A stretch of DNA of 64,000 bases, from contig NZ_JAANNO010000001.1 of the NCBI RefSeq assembly GCF_011250645.1, positions 456,658 to 520,657 of the forward strand, given 5' to 3'. A program made the translations under genes and the position numbers. The notes beneath the pieces are model-generated. The model worked only from the letters and a program-made list of their open reading frames with translations. It made no database searches and was not told where the DNA came from. How positions within the stretch are numbered: position 1 is the stretch's first letter; each line of letters opens with the position of its first letter. Below are positions 49,018 to 56,297 of this stretch, in pieces. This DNA is from Motilibacter aurantiacus. Its GTDB lineage: Bacteria > Actinomycetota > Actinomycetes > Motilibacterales > Motilibacteraceae.

Positions 49018-50139
49018 CTGACCGCACACCGACCCGCAGGTGGGCCGACCGGCCGGCGTGACCTCAACCGGCTTCCCAAGGCCCATCTGCACCTGCACTT
49101 CACCGGCTCGATGCGGCACCGCACCCTCGTCGAGCTGGCCTACCGGGCCGGCGTACGCCTCCCCCCGGCGCTGCGCTCGGACGAGCCCCCGCAGTTGACC
49201 GACGTGGAGAGCCGCGGCTGGTTCCGGTTCCAGCGGCTCTACGACACCGCGCGCTCGGTGCTGCACACCGAGGACGACGTGCGCCGGCTGCTGCGCGAGG
49301 CCGCCGAGGACGAGGCGGCCGAGGGGTCCGGGTGGCTGGAGATGCAGGTGGACCCGTCGGGCTACGGCTCGCGGTTCGACGGCATCACCGCCTTCCTCGA
49401 GCTCTTCCTGGACGCAGCGGCCGACGCCGCCGAGCGGGCCGGGATCGGCTTCGGCGTCGTCGTGGCCGCCAACCGCACGCGCCACCCGCTCGACGCACGG
49501 ACGCTGGCCCGGCTGGCCACCCGCTACGCCGGCCGCGGGGTCGTCGGCTTCGGGCTGTCCAACGACGAGCGGCGCGGCCGGACCGAGGACTTCGCCGCCG
49601 CCTTCGCCATCGCGGCTCGCGCCGGGCTACCGGGGGTTCCGCACGGCGGGGAGCTGCTCGGCCCGGCGTCGGTCCGCGCCTGCGTCGACGCGCTCGGCGC
49701 CCGCCGGCTCGGCCACGGCGTACGCGCTGCCGAGGACCCGGCCCTGCTCGAGCAGCTGGCAGCGGCCGGCGTGGCCTGCGAGGTCTGCCCGTCCTCCAAC
49801 GTCAGCCTCGGGGTGTTCGACCGGCCCGGCGACGTGCCCCTGAAGGCGCTGCTCGCCGCCGGGGTGCCGGTCGCGCTCGGCGCGGACGACCCGCTGCTGT
49901 TCGGTTCCCGGCTGACGGCGCAGTACGCCCTGGCCCGCGACGCGCACGGCCTCGACGACGCGGCGCTGGCCGGGCTGGCCCGCAGCTCGATCACGGCGTC
50001 CTTCGCCCCGCAGGACGTCAAGGACCGGCTGCTCAAGGGCGTCGACGGCTGGCTGGCCGCCCCGCCCCCACCGTCGTACCCCGCTGACGAGCCTGTCCTA
50101 CGCACCCCCGCTCCCCCTTCCCGGGCCTCCCGCCGCTGA
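49018..50139 (+). CDS. add: Adenosine deaminase-like amidohydrolase
   Basis: About 373 residues of conserved sequence. Metal site HLHLHFTGSMRH (HxH), the third His in GVPHGGELLGP, RLGHGVR, CPSSNVSLGVF and the catalytic pair in ALGADDPLLFGSRLT match the adenosine/AMP deaminase family (adenosine to inosine). HFTG replaces the commoner HLEG/HLDG. The start is uncertain: homology begins at RDLNRLPKAHLHL, but the only in-frame GTG upstream is 48952, inside aspC; CTG 49018 is used here as the boundary. The gene after aspC and before murB is conserved in Streptomyces. The stop codon lies in a large inverted repeat. Confidence 0.87.
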   Translation: MTAHRPAGGPTGRRDLNRLPKAHLHLHFTGSMRHRTLVELAYRAGVRLPPALRSDEPPQLTDVESRGWFRFQRLYDTARSVLHTEDDVRRLLREAAEDEAAEGSGWLEMQVDPSGYGSRFDGITAFLELFLDAAADAAERAGIGFGVVVAANRTRHPLDARTLARLATRYAGRGVVGFGLSNDERRGRTEDFAAAFAIAARAGLPGVPHGGELLGPASVRACVDALGARRLGHGVRAAEDPALLEQLAAAGVACEVCPSSNVSLGVFDRPGDVPLKALLAAGVPVALGADDPLLFGSRLTAQYALARDAHGLDDAALAGLARSSITASFAPQDVKDRLLKGVDGWLAAPPPPSYPADEPVLRTPAPPSRASRR

Positions 50140-50211
50140 TCAGGCACGACCCGGTCGGTTCTCCACAGCGGGTGGTGCCTGTGGAGTACTGGCCGGGTGT
50201 GCCTGATCAGC
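50135..50211. terminator. Nested inverted repeat between convergent add and murB
   Basis: Outer arms 50135-50154 and 50193-50211 (GCTGATCAGGCAC...ACCCGG versus CCGGGTGTGCCTGATCAGC) are complementary except for one extra base; an inner perfect 8-bp stem CTCCACAG/CTGTGGAG (50161-50168 with 50179-50186) sits between them. It probably works as a bidirectional terminator. The add stop codon (50137-50139) is inside the left arm. Confidence 0.65.
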
Positions 50212-50273
50212 GCGATGTCGGTGGTGTGTGGAGGGGACGCGGTGGTCTCAGCCGGGGGGAGGGCAGCGGAGGG

Positions 50274-51344
50274 CTAGAGCTCCAGGCCGACCAGCACCGG
50301 CTCGGGGACCAGCTCGATCCCGAAGCGGGCGCGCACGCCGTCGCGGACCTCGCGGGCGAGCGCGGCCAGGTCAGCGGCCGAGGCGCCGCCGCGGTTGGTG
50401 AGGGCCAGGGTGTGCTTGGTGGAGAGCCGGGCGGGGCCGGCGCCGTGCCCTTTGCCGAAGCCGGAGCTCTCGATGAGCCACGCGGCCGGCACCTTGACCA
50501 GGCCGTCGCCGGCGGGCCAGCGAGGCGCGCCCTCGGGCAGCGCGGCGGCGGCCTCGGCGTCGAGCACGGGGTTGGTGAAGAACGACCCGGCGCTCCACGT
50601 GTCCGGGTCCTCGGCGTCGAGCACCATCCCCTTGGCCGCGCGCAGGGACAGCACGGCCGCGCGGACGTCGGCCAGCGGCGCGCGGGCGTTCAGCTCGACG
50701 CCCAGGGCGCGGGCCAGCTCCGCGTAGCGAACCGGGTCGGACAGCGACGCGGGGCGCAGGGCGTACTCCACCGAGAGCACGACGTAGCGCCCGGGCTCCC
50801 GCTTGAAGCGGCTGGTGCGGTAGCCGAAGCCGCACTCCCCCACCGGGAAGGTCCGGGTGCGGCGCTCGGCCCGGTCGTACGCCCGGACCCGCTCGACGGT
50901 CGAGGCGACCTCCTGGCCGTACGCACCGACGTTCTGGACCGGGGTCGCGCCCGCGGTGCCCGGAATCCCGGACAGGCACTCGACGCCCGCGAGGGAGTCC
51001 TCGATCGCGCGCACGACCACCGCGTCCCACTCGGTCCCGGCGGCCACCTGCACGGTGGGGTAGCCGCAGCCGCAGTCGATCACCTCGATGCCACTGGTCG
51101 CGACGTGCACGACCGTCCCGGCGAAGCCGGAGTCCGCGACGAGGACGTTGCTGCCTCCGCCGAGGACGAGCACCGGCTCGCCCGCCTCGTCGCAGCCGCG
51201 GACGGCGTCGATCAGCTCGGCCTCGCTCGTGGCCCGGACGTAGCGGGAGGCCGGGCCGCCGACGCGCAGGGTGGTGAGGCCGGCCAGCGCCGGGGTGTCA
51301 ACCGCAGGCGGGGCCGCGGCGAGCTCGGAGGAGGTCACCGACAA
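50274..51344 (-). CDS. murB: UDP-N-acetylenolpyruvoylglucosamine reductase MurB
   Basis: 356 residues, FAD-dependent second step of UDP-MurNAc synthesis. FAD-binding LVLGGGSNVLVADSGFAGTV, IPGTAGATPVQNVGAYGQEV, the RTSRFK segment and SAGSFFTNPVL, with SSGFGKGHGAGPARLSTKHT towards the C-terminus, match type I MurB. Start TTG 51344 (or GTG 51338); neither has a clear ribosome site. It lies 15 bases after the HadB-like gene on the same strand and is probably co-transcribed with it. Confidence 0.94.
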   Translation of the reverse strand: MSVTSSELAAAPPAVDTPALAGLTTLRVGGPASRYVRATSEAELIDAVRGCDEAGEPVLVLGGGSNVLVADSGFAGTVVHVATSGIEVIDCGCGYPTVQVAAGTEWDAVVVRAIEDSLAGVECLSGIPGTAGATPVQNVGAYGQEVASTVERVRAYDRAERRTRTFPVGECGFGYRTSRFKREPGRYVVLSVEYALRPASLSDPVRYAELARALGVELNARAPLADVRAAVLSLRAAKGMVLDAEDPDTWSAGSFFTNPVLDAEAAAALPEGAPRWPAGDGLVKVPAAWLIESSGFGKGHGAGPARLSTKHTLALTNRGGASAADLAALAREVRDGVRARFGIELVPEPVLVGLEL

Positions 51345-51359
51345 ACGGTATGCGAGGGC

Positions 51360-51785
51360 TCAGGCCAGCTGCAGGACGGCGCGAGCCACGCCGAGGACCT
51401 TGACCCCGGCGGAGGTGGCGGTGAGCTCGACGCGGACGCGGCCCCCGTCGAGCAGCTCGGTGACGCGGCCGGTCACGACGAGCTCCGCGGTCTCCGGGCC
51501 AGGCGGCACCACGACCGGCTTGGTGAAGCGGGTGGAGTACTCGACGACGGCGCCGGGGTCGCCCGCCCAGTCGGTGAGCACGCGGGCGGCCTGGGCCATC
51601 GAGAGCATGCCGTGGGCGACGACGCCCGGCAGGCCGATGGCGAGGGCGGCCGCCTCGTCCCAGTGGATGGGGTTGAAGTCCCCGGAGGCGCCCGCGTAGC
51701 GGACGAGGTCCCCGCGGCCGAGCCGGACGGTCAGCGCGGGCAGCTCGTCGCCGACGGCCACGCCGGCGACGGGCCGGCGGCTCAT
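51360..51785 (-). CDS. MaoC-type dehydratase, HadB-like
   Basis: 141 residues, hot-dog fold. The hydratase 2 motif with catalytic Asp and His is complete (YAGASGDFNPIHWDE), followed by GLPGVVAHGMLSMAQAARVL. It should pair with the adjacent HadA-like subunit as a (3R)-hydroxyacyl-thioester dehydratase, as HadB does in mycobacteria (Rv0636). In an organism not known to make mycolic acids the substrate could be another fatty acyl-ACP or acyl-CoA. ATG 51785 overlaps the upstream stop (ATGA). Confidence 0.88.
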   Translation of the reverse strand: MSRRPVAGVAVGDELPALTVRLGRGDLVRYAGASGDFNPIHWDEAAALAIGLPGVVAHGMLSMAQAARVLTDWAGDPGAVVEYSTRFTKPVVVPPGPETAELVVTGRVTELLDGGRVRVELTATSAGVKVLGVARAVLQLA

Positions 51786-52237
51786 GCGGCGCCCTCGGGG
51801 GCGCGTACCAGCAGCGAGGACCAGGCCGCGCCCAGCTCCTCGCCGGACTCGGTGCGCAGGTCGACGCGGACCGACAGCAGCGCGTTGCCCCCGACGACAC
51901 GGACGGACTCGACGGTCGCCGCGCCGCGGACGCGGTCGCCGGCGCGCAGCGGGCGCGTGAGCGCGAACCGCTGGTCGCCGTGGACCACCCGCTCGAGGCC
52001 GATGCCCAGGTCGGGGTCGGCCAGCAGCGGGGCCAGCCCGCGCCAGGCGACGAGGAAGGGGAAGGTCGGCGGGGCGACGACGTCCGGATAGCCCAACGCC
52101 CGCGCTGCGTCGGGGTCGACGTAGGCGGGCGTGGTGTCGCCGAGGGCCTCGGCCAGCTCGCGGAGCTTCTCGCGCCCCACCTCGTAGGGCGCGGACGCCG
52201 GGTAGGCGCGGCCGGTGAGGGAGGAGTCGAGCGGCAC
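51782..52237 (-). CDS. FAS1-like dehydratase, HadA-like
   Basis: 151 residues from GTG 52237 (PLDSSLTGRAYPASAPYEVG). The N-terminal MaoC-like domain has the structural motif YEVGREKLRELAEALGD and RVVHGDQRFALTRPLRAGDR but lacks the catalytic Asp/His pair, as expected for the stabilising HadA partner. The order rpmG-hadA-hadB equals Rv0634B-Rv0635-Rv0636. It is coupled to the HadB-like gene. Confidence 0.85.
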   Translation of the reverse strand: MPLDSSLTGRAYPASAPYEVGREKLRELAEALGDTTPAYVDPDAARALGYPDVVAPPTFPFLVAWRGLAPLLADPDLGIGLERVVHGDQRFALTRPLRAGDRVRGAATVESVRVVGGNALLSVRVDLRTESGEELGAAWSSLLVRAPEGAA

Positions 52238-52269
52238 GGGGCTGGCAGGAGAGGCGCTGGACCCGAGGG

Positions 52270-52434
52270 TCAGCGGGTCTCGCGGTGCTCGGTGTGCGTC
52301 CGGCAGTTCGGGCAGAACTTCTTCAGCTCGAGCCGGTCGGGGTCGTTGCGGCGGTTCTTCTTGGTGATGTAGTTGCGGTGCTTGCAGACCGTGCAGGCCA
52401 GCGTGATCTTCGGACGTACGTCGGTGGCAGCCAC
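52270..52434 (-). CDS. rpmG: 50S ribosomal protein L33 (zinc form)
   Basis: 54 residues from GTG 52434: [53 protein letters not shown]. Two CxxC pairs (CTVC, CPNC) make a zinc ribbon. It follows tRNA-Met by 43 bases, so tRNA-Thr, tRNA-Met, rpmG and hadAB may share a transcript. Confidence 0.95.
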   Translation of the reverse strand: MAATDVRPKITLACTVCKHRNYITKKNRRNDPDRLELKKFCPNCRTHTEHRETR

Positions 52435-52477
52435 GGCGGGTGCAGCCTTCCTTGAGCAACGGATGCGGAACGCGGGG

Positions 52478-52550
52478 TAGCGGTGACCGGACTTGAACCG
52501 GTGACACAGCGATTATGAGCCGCTTGCTCTGCCAACTGAGCTACACCGCC
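52478..52550 (-). tRNA. tRNA-Met (anticodon CAT)
   Basis: 73 bases on the minus strand, starting GGCGGTGTAGCTCAGTTGGC. The acceptor GGCGGTG pairs with CACCGCT (one G-U), the anticodon loop is CTCATAA, and the T arm reads CCGGTTCAAGTCCGG. First base pair G-U and a normal D arm suggest an elongator tRNA. CCA is not encoded. Confidence 0.95.
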
Positions 52551-52553
52551 GCG

Positions 52554-52579
52554 AATGCCTCCCCGGGTGGGGAGGCATT
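52554..52579 (-). other. Perfect hairpin between tRNA-Thr and tRNA-Met
   Basis: AATGCCTCCCC (52554-52564) pairs with GGGGAGGCATT (52569-52579) with a 4-base loop, filling almost the whole 34-base spacer between the two tRNAs. It could act as a terminator, or as a spacer hairpin directing RNase cleavage of a dicistronic tRNA precursor. Confidence 0.6.
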
Positions 52580-52584
52580 GTCAG

Positions 52585-52657
52585 AGCCCCAATACGGAAT
52601 CGAACCGTAGACCTTCTCCTTACCATGGAGACGCTCTGCCGACTGAGCTATTGGGGC
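52585..52657 (-). tRNA. tRNA-Thr (anticodon GGT)
   Basis: 73 bases on the minus strand, starting GCCCCAATAGCTCAGTCGGC. Acceptor GCCCCAA pairs with TTGGGGC, the anticodon loop ATGGTAA gives GGT, and the T arm is TACGGTTCGATTCCGTA. CCA is not encoded. Thr-Met tRNA order upstream of rpmG matches mycobacteria. Confidence 0.95.
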
Positions 52658-52669
52658 ACGCGAGGAACG

Positions 52670-52675
52670 AGGATA
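52670..52675 (-). promoter_or_regulatory. Candidate -10 box for the tRNA-Thr/tRNA-Met transcript
   Basis: TATCCT on the minus strand lies 13 bases upstream of the tRNA-Thr 5' end, so transcription would begin a few bases before the mature tRNA. No convincing -35 is seen at 16-18 bases. Confidence 0.35.
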
Positions 52676-52719
52676 CACAACGTCGGGGCGGATCGGCGAA
52701 CCGGTGGTCGAGTCCGTGG

Positions 52720-52750
52720 CCCGGGCGGTCGGGTTCGGCCGCCGCCCGGG
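52720..52750 (-). terminator. Terminator after the sigma-factor operon
   Basis: CCCGGGCGG (52720-52728) pairs with CCGCCCGGG (52742-52750), 13-base loop, starting 14 bases after the stop of the membrane-anchored partner gene. Confidence 0.55.
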
Positions 52751-52763
52751 ACGTCTCGGCAGG

Positions 52764-53720
52764 TCAGGGCAGGCGCTCGGCCCGCCCGGCGGTGGGCGAC
52801 GGGCTCGGGGTGCCCGTGTCGGACGGGGTCGGGGTCGGCGTCGCCGTGGGGGTGGCCGTGGGGCCCCCGCCCTCGATCGTCACGACCGCGGTGTCGGAGC
52901 GCCGCGTCACGTCCCCGTCGCACCCGCGGGCGGTCACCCAGGCCCGCAACTGGTGCGTCCCGGCCTTCGCCAGGTCGACCACGCCCTCGGCGACGCCCGG
53001 AGCGGGAGCCAGGGTGCAGTCGTCGCTGATGGAGCGCTGGCTCAGCCGCTCGTCCCCGTCGTAGATCGAGACGCTCGCCACCGGGTCCGACCCACCGGAC
53101 CAGCTGACCCGCCAGGTCACGGTGGCCCCCGTGACCTCGACGGCCAGCGTGACGGCCATGGCCTGCGGCCCGGCCGGAGGGGCGCTGGACGGCGTCGAGG
53201 AGGCCGATGAGGACGGTGTCGGCGCAGCGGGCGCGGTCGGCGTCGTCACCGGGGACGGAGGCGTCGTCGGGGTCACCGGCGGGCCGACGGCGCCCTCCGG
53301 CGGGCCGGTGGGCACCGGGGCGGTCCCGCCCGGCGTGCCCGTCCCTGCCGTCGCGCCGGGTGCGGGCGCCGTGGGGACGACGAGCACGGAGGGCGGCAGC
53401 GTCGGGCTGGGCGACGGGGAGGCGAGGAAGGGCGAGGCGCTCGCCGCCGCTCCCCCGGCGAGGTTGCCCCCGCCGGAGACGCCGCCACGGTCGGCCACGC
53501 CCAGCGCCCAGCCGGCGAGCGCCGCCACGGGCACCATCGCCGCCGCCGTGACCGCCAGGCGGCGCGAGGCCCGGTCGTGCCGGGCCCGGGTGAGCACCGC
53601 GGCGCTCAGCTCCTGGGCGTCGACGTAGCGCGGGCTCTCGTCGGCCAGCCGGCCGAGGCCTCGGCGCAGCACCTCGTCGACGCCGGCGTCGAACGCGTCG
53701 AAGGGGTCGGGGCGGCTCAC
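52764..53720 (-). CDS. Membrane-anchored partner of the ECF sigma factor (possible anti-sigma factor)
   Basis: 318 residues. A cytosolic head of ~55 residues (SRPDPFDAFDAGVDEVLRRG, LRARHD-like charged region), one membrane helix (LAVTAAAMVPVAALAGWALG), a ~130-residue Pro/Thr/Ser/Ala linker, and a C-terminal Ig/PKD-like beta domain (TWRVSWSGGSDPVASVSIYD; two cysteines at DDCTLAP and ARGCDGD that may form a disulphide), then a Thr/Pro tail. GTG 53720 overlaps the sigma-factor stop (GTGA). The layout suits a trans-envelope regulator of the sigma factor, but there is no recognisable zinc anti-sigma (HxxxCxxC) motif, so the role is inferred from coupling only. Confidence 0.7.
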   Translation of the reverse strand: MSRPDPFDAFDAGVDEVLRRGLGRLADESPRYVDAQELSAAVLTRARHDRASRRLAVTAAAMVPVAALAGWALGVADRGGVSGGGNLAGGAAASASPFLASPSPSPTLPPSVLVVPTAPAPGATAGTGTPGGTAPVPTGPPEGAVGPPVTPTTPPSPVTTPTAPAAPTPSSSASSTPSSAPPAGPQAMAVTLAVEVTGATVTWRVSWSGGSDPVASVSIYDGDERLSQRSISDDCTLAPAPGVAEGVVDLAKAGTHQLRAWVTARGCDGDVTRRSDTAVVTIEGGGPTATPTATPTPTPSDTGTPSPSPTAGRAERLP

Positions 53721-54241
53721 GGCGCGCCTTTCTCGTGCGGGGTGGGCAGGGGGTGGGCCTCGTCGGCGACCATGGAGCGCAGCCGCGCCATCGCCGCCGA
53801 GGCTGTGCTCTTGACCGTGCCCGGCGAGATCCCGAGCGACTCGGCGATGTCCTTCTCGCTCATGTCCTCGTAGAACCGCAGGACTATCACCGCGCGCTGG
53901 CGCCGGGGCAGCCCCGCCAGCAGGGTGCGGACGTACTCGCGCTCGTCGGCCGCGCCGTACGGGTCGAGGAGCTCGACGTCGGGCAGGTCGGCCGTGGGGC
54001 GCTCGCCGTTCCACTTGCGCTGCCACCAGCGGGTGTAGACGCTGACCATGACCTTGCGGACGTAGGCCTCGGCCGCCGCCTCGTCGCGCAGCGAGGACCA
54101 GCGCAGGTAGGTCTTGGTGAGCGCCGCCTGGAGCAGGTCCTCGGCCAGGTGCCGGTCGCCCGTGAGCAGGTACGCGGTCCGCAGCAGGGCCGCGGAGCGC
54201 TCGCGCAGGAGCCGGTCGAACGCCTCAGGCGCGCTGTCCAT
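53717..54241 (-). CDS. ECF sigma factor, SigE family
   Basis: 174 residues from ATG 54241 (MDSAPEAFDRLLRERSAALL), with GGGAGG just upstream. Region 2: LLRTAYLLTGDRHLAEDLLQ and TYLRWSSL; region 4: LPRRQRAVIVLRFYEDMSEK then DIAESLGISPGTVKSTASAA, a helix-turn-helix. The WWQRKWNGERP segment between them is typical of the actinobacterial SigE-family ECF group. No sigma region 1.1 or 3. Target promoters are unknown. Confidence 0.92.
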   Translation of the reverse strand: MDSAPEAFDRLLRERSAALLRTAYLLTGDRHLAEDLLQAALTKTYLRWSSLRDEAAAEAYVRKVMVSVYTRWWQRKWNGERPTADLPDVELLDPYGAADEREYVRTLLAGLPRRQRAVIVLRFYEDMSEKDIAESLGISPGTVKSTASAAMARLRSMVADEAHPLPTPHEKGAP

Positions 54242-54511
54242 GCGCCTCCCGTCGCCGACCGCCTGCAGTCCCCCGTCCAGTGTCGCTTCCGCAGCTGGAC
54301 GCGGGGCCAGGGTAGGCGGCGGAGCGGCGCGCGGGGGTGCTCCCCCCGCGACACGCCCGATCACGGCGCCAGACAGTGCCTGCACGTCCAGAAGGAGACA
54401 TGAGGCAGGCGGTCCGGTTCATCCGCGCCCGCGGCCCGTCGCGTCGCCCGGGGTCAGCCGGTCGGCCGGCCGGGGGTGGCGGCGGCCGTGCGGGCGAGGC
54501 CGGGAACGCCG

Positions 54512-54541
54512 ACGGCGCCCGGCCAGGAGGCCGGGCGCCGT
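54512..54541 (-). terminator. Terminator of tRNA-Tyr
   Basis: A perfect 13-bp stem (54512-54524 with 54529-54541), AGGA tetraloop, begins 8 bases beyond the tRNA 3' end. Confidence 0.75.
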
Positions 54542-54549
54542 CAGTGGTG

Positions 54550-54631
54550 TGGCAGGTGAAGGATTCGAACCTTCGTAGGCAAAGCCGACGGATTTACAGT
54601 CCGCTCCCATTGGCCGCTCGGGCAACCTGCC
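54550..54631 (-). tRNA. tRNA-Tyr (anticodon GTA)
   Basis: 82 bases on the minus strand with a long class II variable arm. Acceptor GGCAGGT pairs with ACCTGCC, the anticodon stem-loop is GCGGACTGTAAATCCGT, and the T arm is GAAGGTTCGAATCCTTC. A TATTCT box at 54676-54671 is a plausible -10 element. CCA is not encoded. Confidence 0.95.
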
Positions 54632-54771
54632 GTGACCCGCCGCGGCATGTCTGCCCGGTGGGACTGCGGAAGAATAACCGATCGCGGGGAGGCGCGGCGC
54701 CACCAGGGCGCGCTCGTGCCCTCCCCGACAGCCGCGCAGAGACCGCACGTGAGGGAGAGGCAGCACCGAAG

Positions 54772-55260
54772 ATGGCCGACTCGTCGTTCGACATCGTGAG
54801 CAAGGTGGACCGCCAGGAGGTGGACAACGCGCTCAACCAGACCGCCAAGGAGCTGTCCCAGCGCTTCGACTTCAAGGGCACGGGCGCCTCGATCGCCTGG
54901 TCCGGGGAGCGCATCGCGATGAGCGCGGGGTCCGAGGAGCGGCTCAAGGCGGCGCTCGACGTGTTCAAGGAGAAGCTGATCAAGCGCGGCATCTCGCTCA
55001 AGGCACTGGACGCCGGCGAGCCGCAGGCCTCGGGCAAGGAGTACAAGCTCACCGCCGACCTCAAGCAGGGCATCGGCCAGGAGGACGCCAAGAAGCTCGG
55101 CAAGATCATCCGCGACGAGGGCCCCAAGGGCGTGAAGGCGCAGGTGCAGGGCGAGGAGCTGCGGGTGTCGTCCAAGAGCCGCGACGACCTGCAGGCCGTG
55201 ATCTCGCTGCTGAAGGGCAAGGACCTCGACATTGCCCTGCAGTTCGTGAACTACCGCTGA
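54772..55260 (+). CDS. yajQ: YajQ family cyclic-di-GMP-binding/nucleotide-binding protein
   Basis: 162 residues, complete UPF0234/Yaj[58 protein letters not shown] and the end [12 protein letters not shown]. Members bind nucleic acid or nucleotides, and some bind c-di-GMP (shown in Xanthomonas). That is of interest because a GGDEF-EAL protein is encoded in the same window, although no link is shown. ATG 54772; it is divergent from tRNA-Tyr. Confidence 0.93.
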   Translation: MADSSFDIVSKVDRQEVDNALNQTAKELSQRFDFKGTGASIAWSGERIAMSAGSEERLKAALDVFKEKLIKRGISLKALDAGEPQASGKEYKLTADLKQGIGQEDAKKLGKIIRDEGPKGVKAQVQGEELRVSSKSRDDLQAVISLLKGKDLDIALQFVNYR

Positions 55261-55276
55261 CCCTGCTCTGGCGCGG

Positions 55277-55313
55277 CGGGCGGCTCGACGGCAAGACTGC
55301 GCCGAGCCGCCCG
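55277..55313 (+). terminator. Hairpin after yajQ
   Basis: CGGGCGGCTCG (55277-55287) pairs with CGAGCCGCCCG (55303-55313), 15-base loop, 16 bases after the yajQ stop. Confidence 0.6.
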
Positions 55314-55343
55314 TCAAGGCGGTCCGCCTGCCCGAGGAGAACC

Positions 55344-56258
55344 GTGGCCGCCTCCCGTCGCCGGTCGCGTACCGGCACCCGCCTTCCCGCCCCCACCGGC
55401 CGGGGGCGTGCCCGAGCTGCGGCGCTGCTCGCCGCGCCCGCCCTGGTCGTCCCGCTGCTGGCGTCTGCCCTGCTGGGGCCGGCAGCCCCCGCCGCTGCCG
55501 CGACCGGCCCGCGCACCGTGCCCGCCCCGGCCGTCATGGCGGTGCTCGGCGACTCGATCACCCGCGGGTTCGACAGCTGCGCCGCGCTGCAGGACTGCCC
55601 CGAGGCCTCCTGGTCCACGGGGGCGAGCCCTGCGGTCCGCAGCCACGCGAGCCGCATCGCCGCGGTCGCGCCGGGGCTCACGGCGCTCAACCTCGGCGTG
55701 ACCGGCGCGGCGTCGGCGGCGCTGCCCGCCATGGCCGCGGCCGCGGTCGCGGCCCGCGCCGACTACGTCGAGGTGCTCATGGGCGCGAACGACGCCTGCC
55801 GCCCGACCGAGGCGCAGATGACGCCGGTGGCGGCCTTCCGGGCCAACTACCAGGCCGCGCTGGCGCAGCTGGCGGCGAACGGCACACGGGTCTTCGCCGC
55901 GTCGATCCCCGACGTGGAGGCCGTGTGGCGGGCCGCGAAGGACGTGCCCGCAGCGCGCGCCGTCTGGGCGACGTTCCGGCTCTGCCAGTCGCTGCTCGCC
56001 GACCCGCTCTCGACCGAGCGGGAGGACCGCGAGCGGCGCACCCGGGTCCGCGAGCGCGTGCAGGACTACAACACCGCGATCCAGCAGGCCTGCGCCGCCA
56101 CGGCGAACTGCCGCTTCGACCACCGTGCGGTCTTCAAGCACAAGCCGACGCTGGCCGAGCTCTCACCGATCGACTTCTACCACCCGAGCGTCGAGGGGCA
56201 GCGGCTGCTGTCCGAGCGGACGTGGGAGGAGACGTACCGTTTCCGCCCCGCCGGCTGA
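55344..56258 (+). CDS. Secreted SGNH/GDSL hydrolase
   Basis: 304 residues. A twin-basic N-terminus and long hydrophobic stretch (ALLAAPALVVPLLASALLGP, ending PAAPAAAA) form a signal peptide or anchor. Block I GDSITRGFDS carries the nucleophile Ser, block III GANDAC the Asn, and block V DFYHPSVEG the Asp and His, so the catalytic set is complete. Four or more cysteines suggest disulphides in the exported protein. Substrate (lipid, carbohydrate ester or other) is unknown. GTG 55344 with GAGGAGA upstream. It converges on htpX with 39 bases between stops. Confidence 0.88.
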   Translation: MAASRRRSRTGTRLPAPTGRGRARAAALLAAPALVVPLLASALLGPAAPAAAATGPRTVPAPAVMAVLGDSITRGFDSCAALQDCPEASWSTGASPAVRSHASRIAAVAPGLTALNLGVTGAASAALPAMAAAAVAARADYVEVLMGANDACRPTEAQMTPVAAFRANYQAALAQLAANGTRVFAASIPDVEAVWRAAKDVPAARAVWATFRLCQSLLADPLSTEREDRERRTRVRERVQDYNTAIQQACAATANCRFDHRAVFKHKPTLAELSPIDFYHPSVEGQRLLSERTWEETYRFRPAG

Positions 56259-56297
56259 CGGCGGCTCGCGCTGCCCGGTCCGGGGGAAGGAGGCCGG

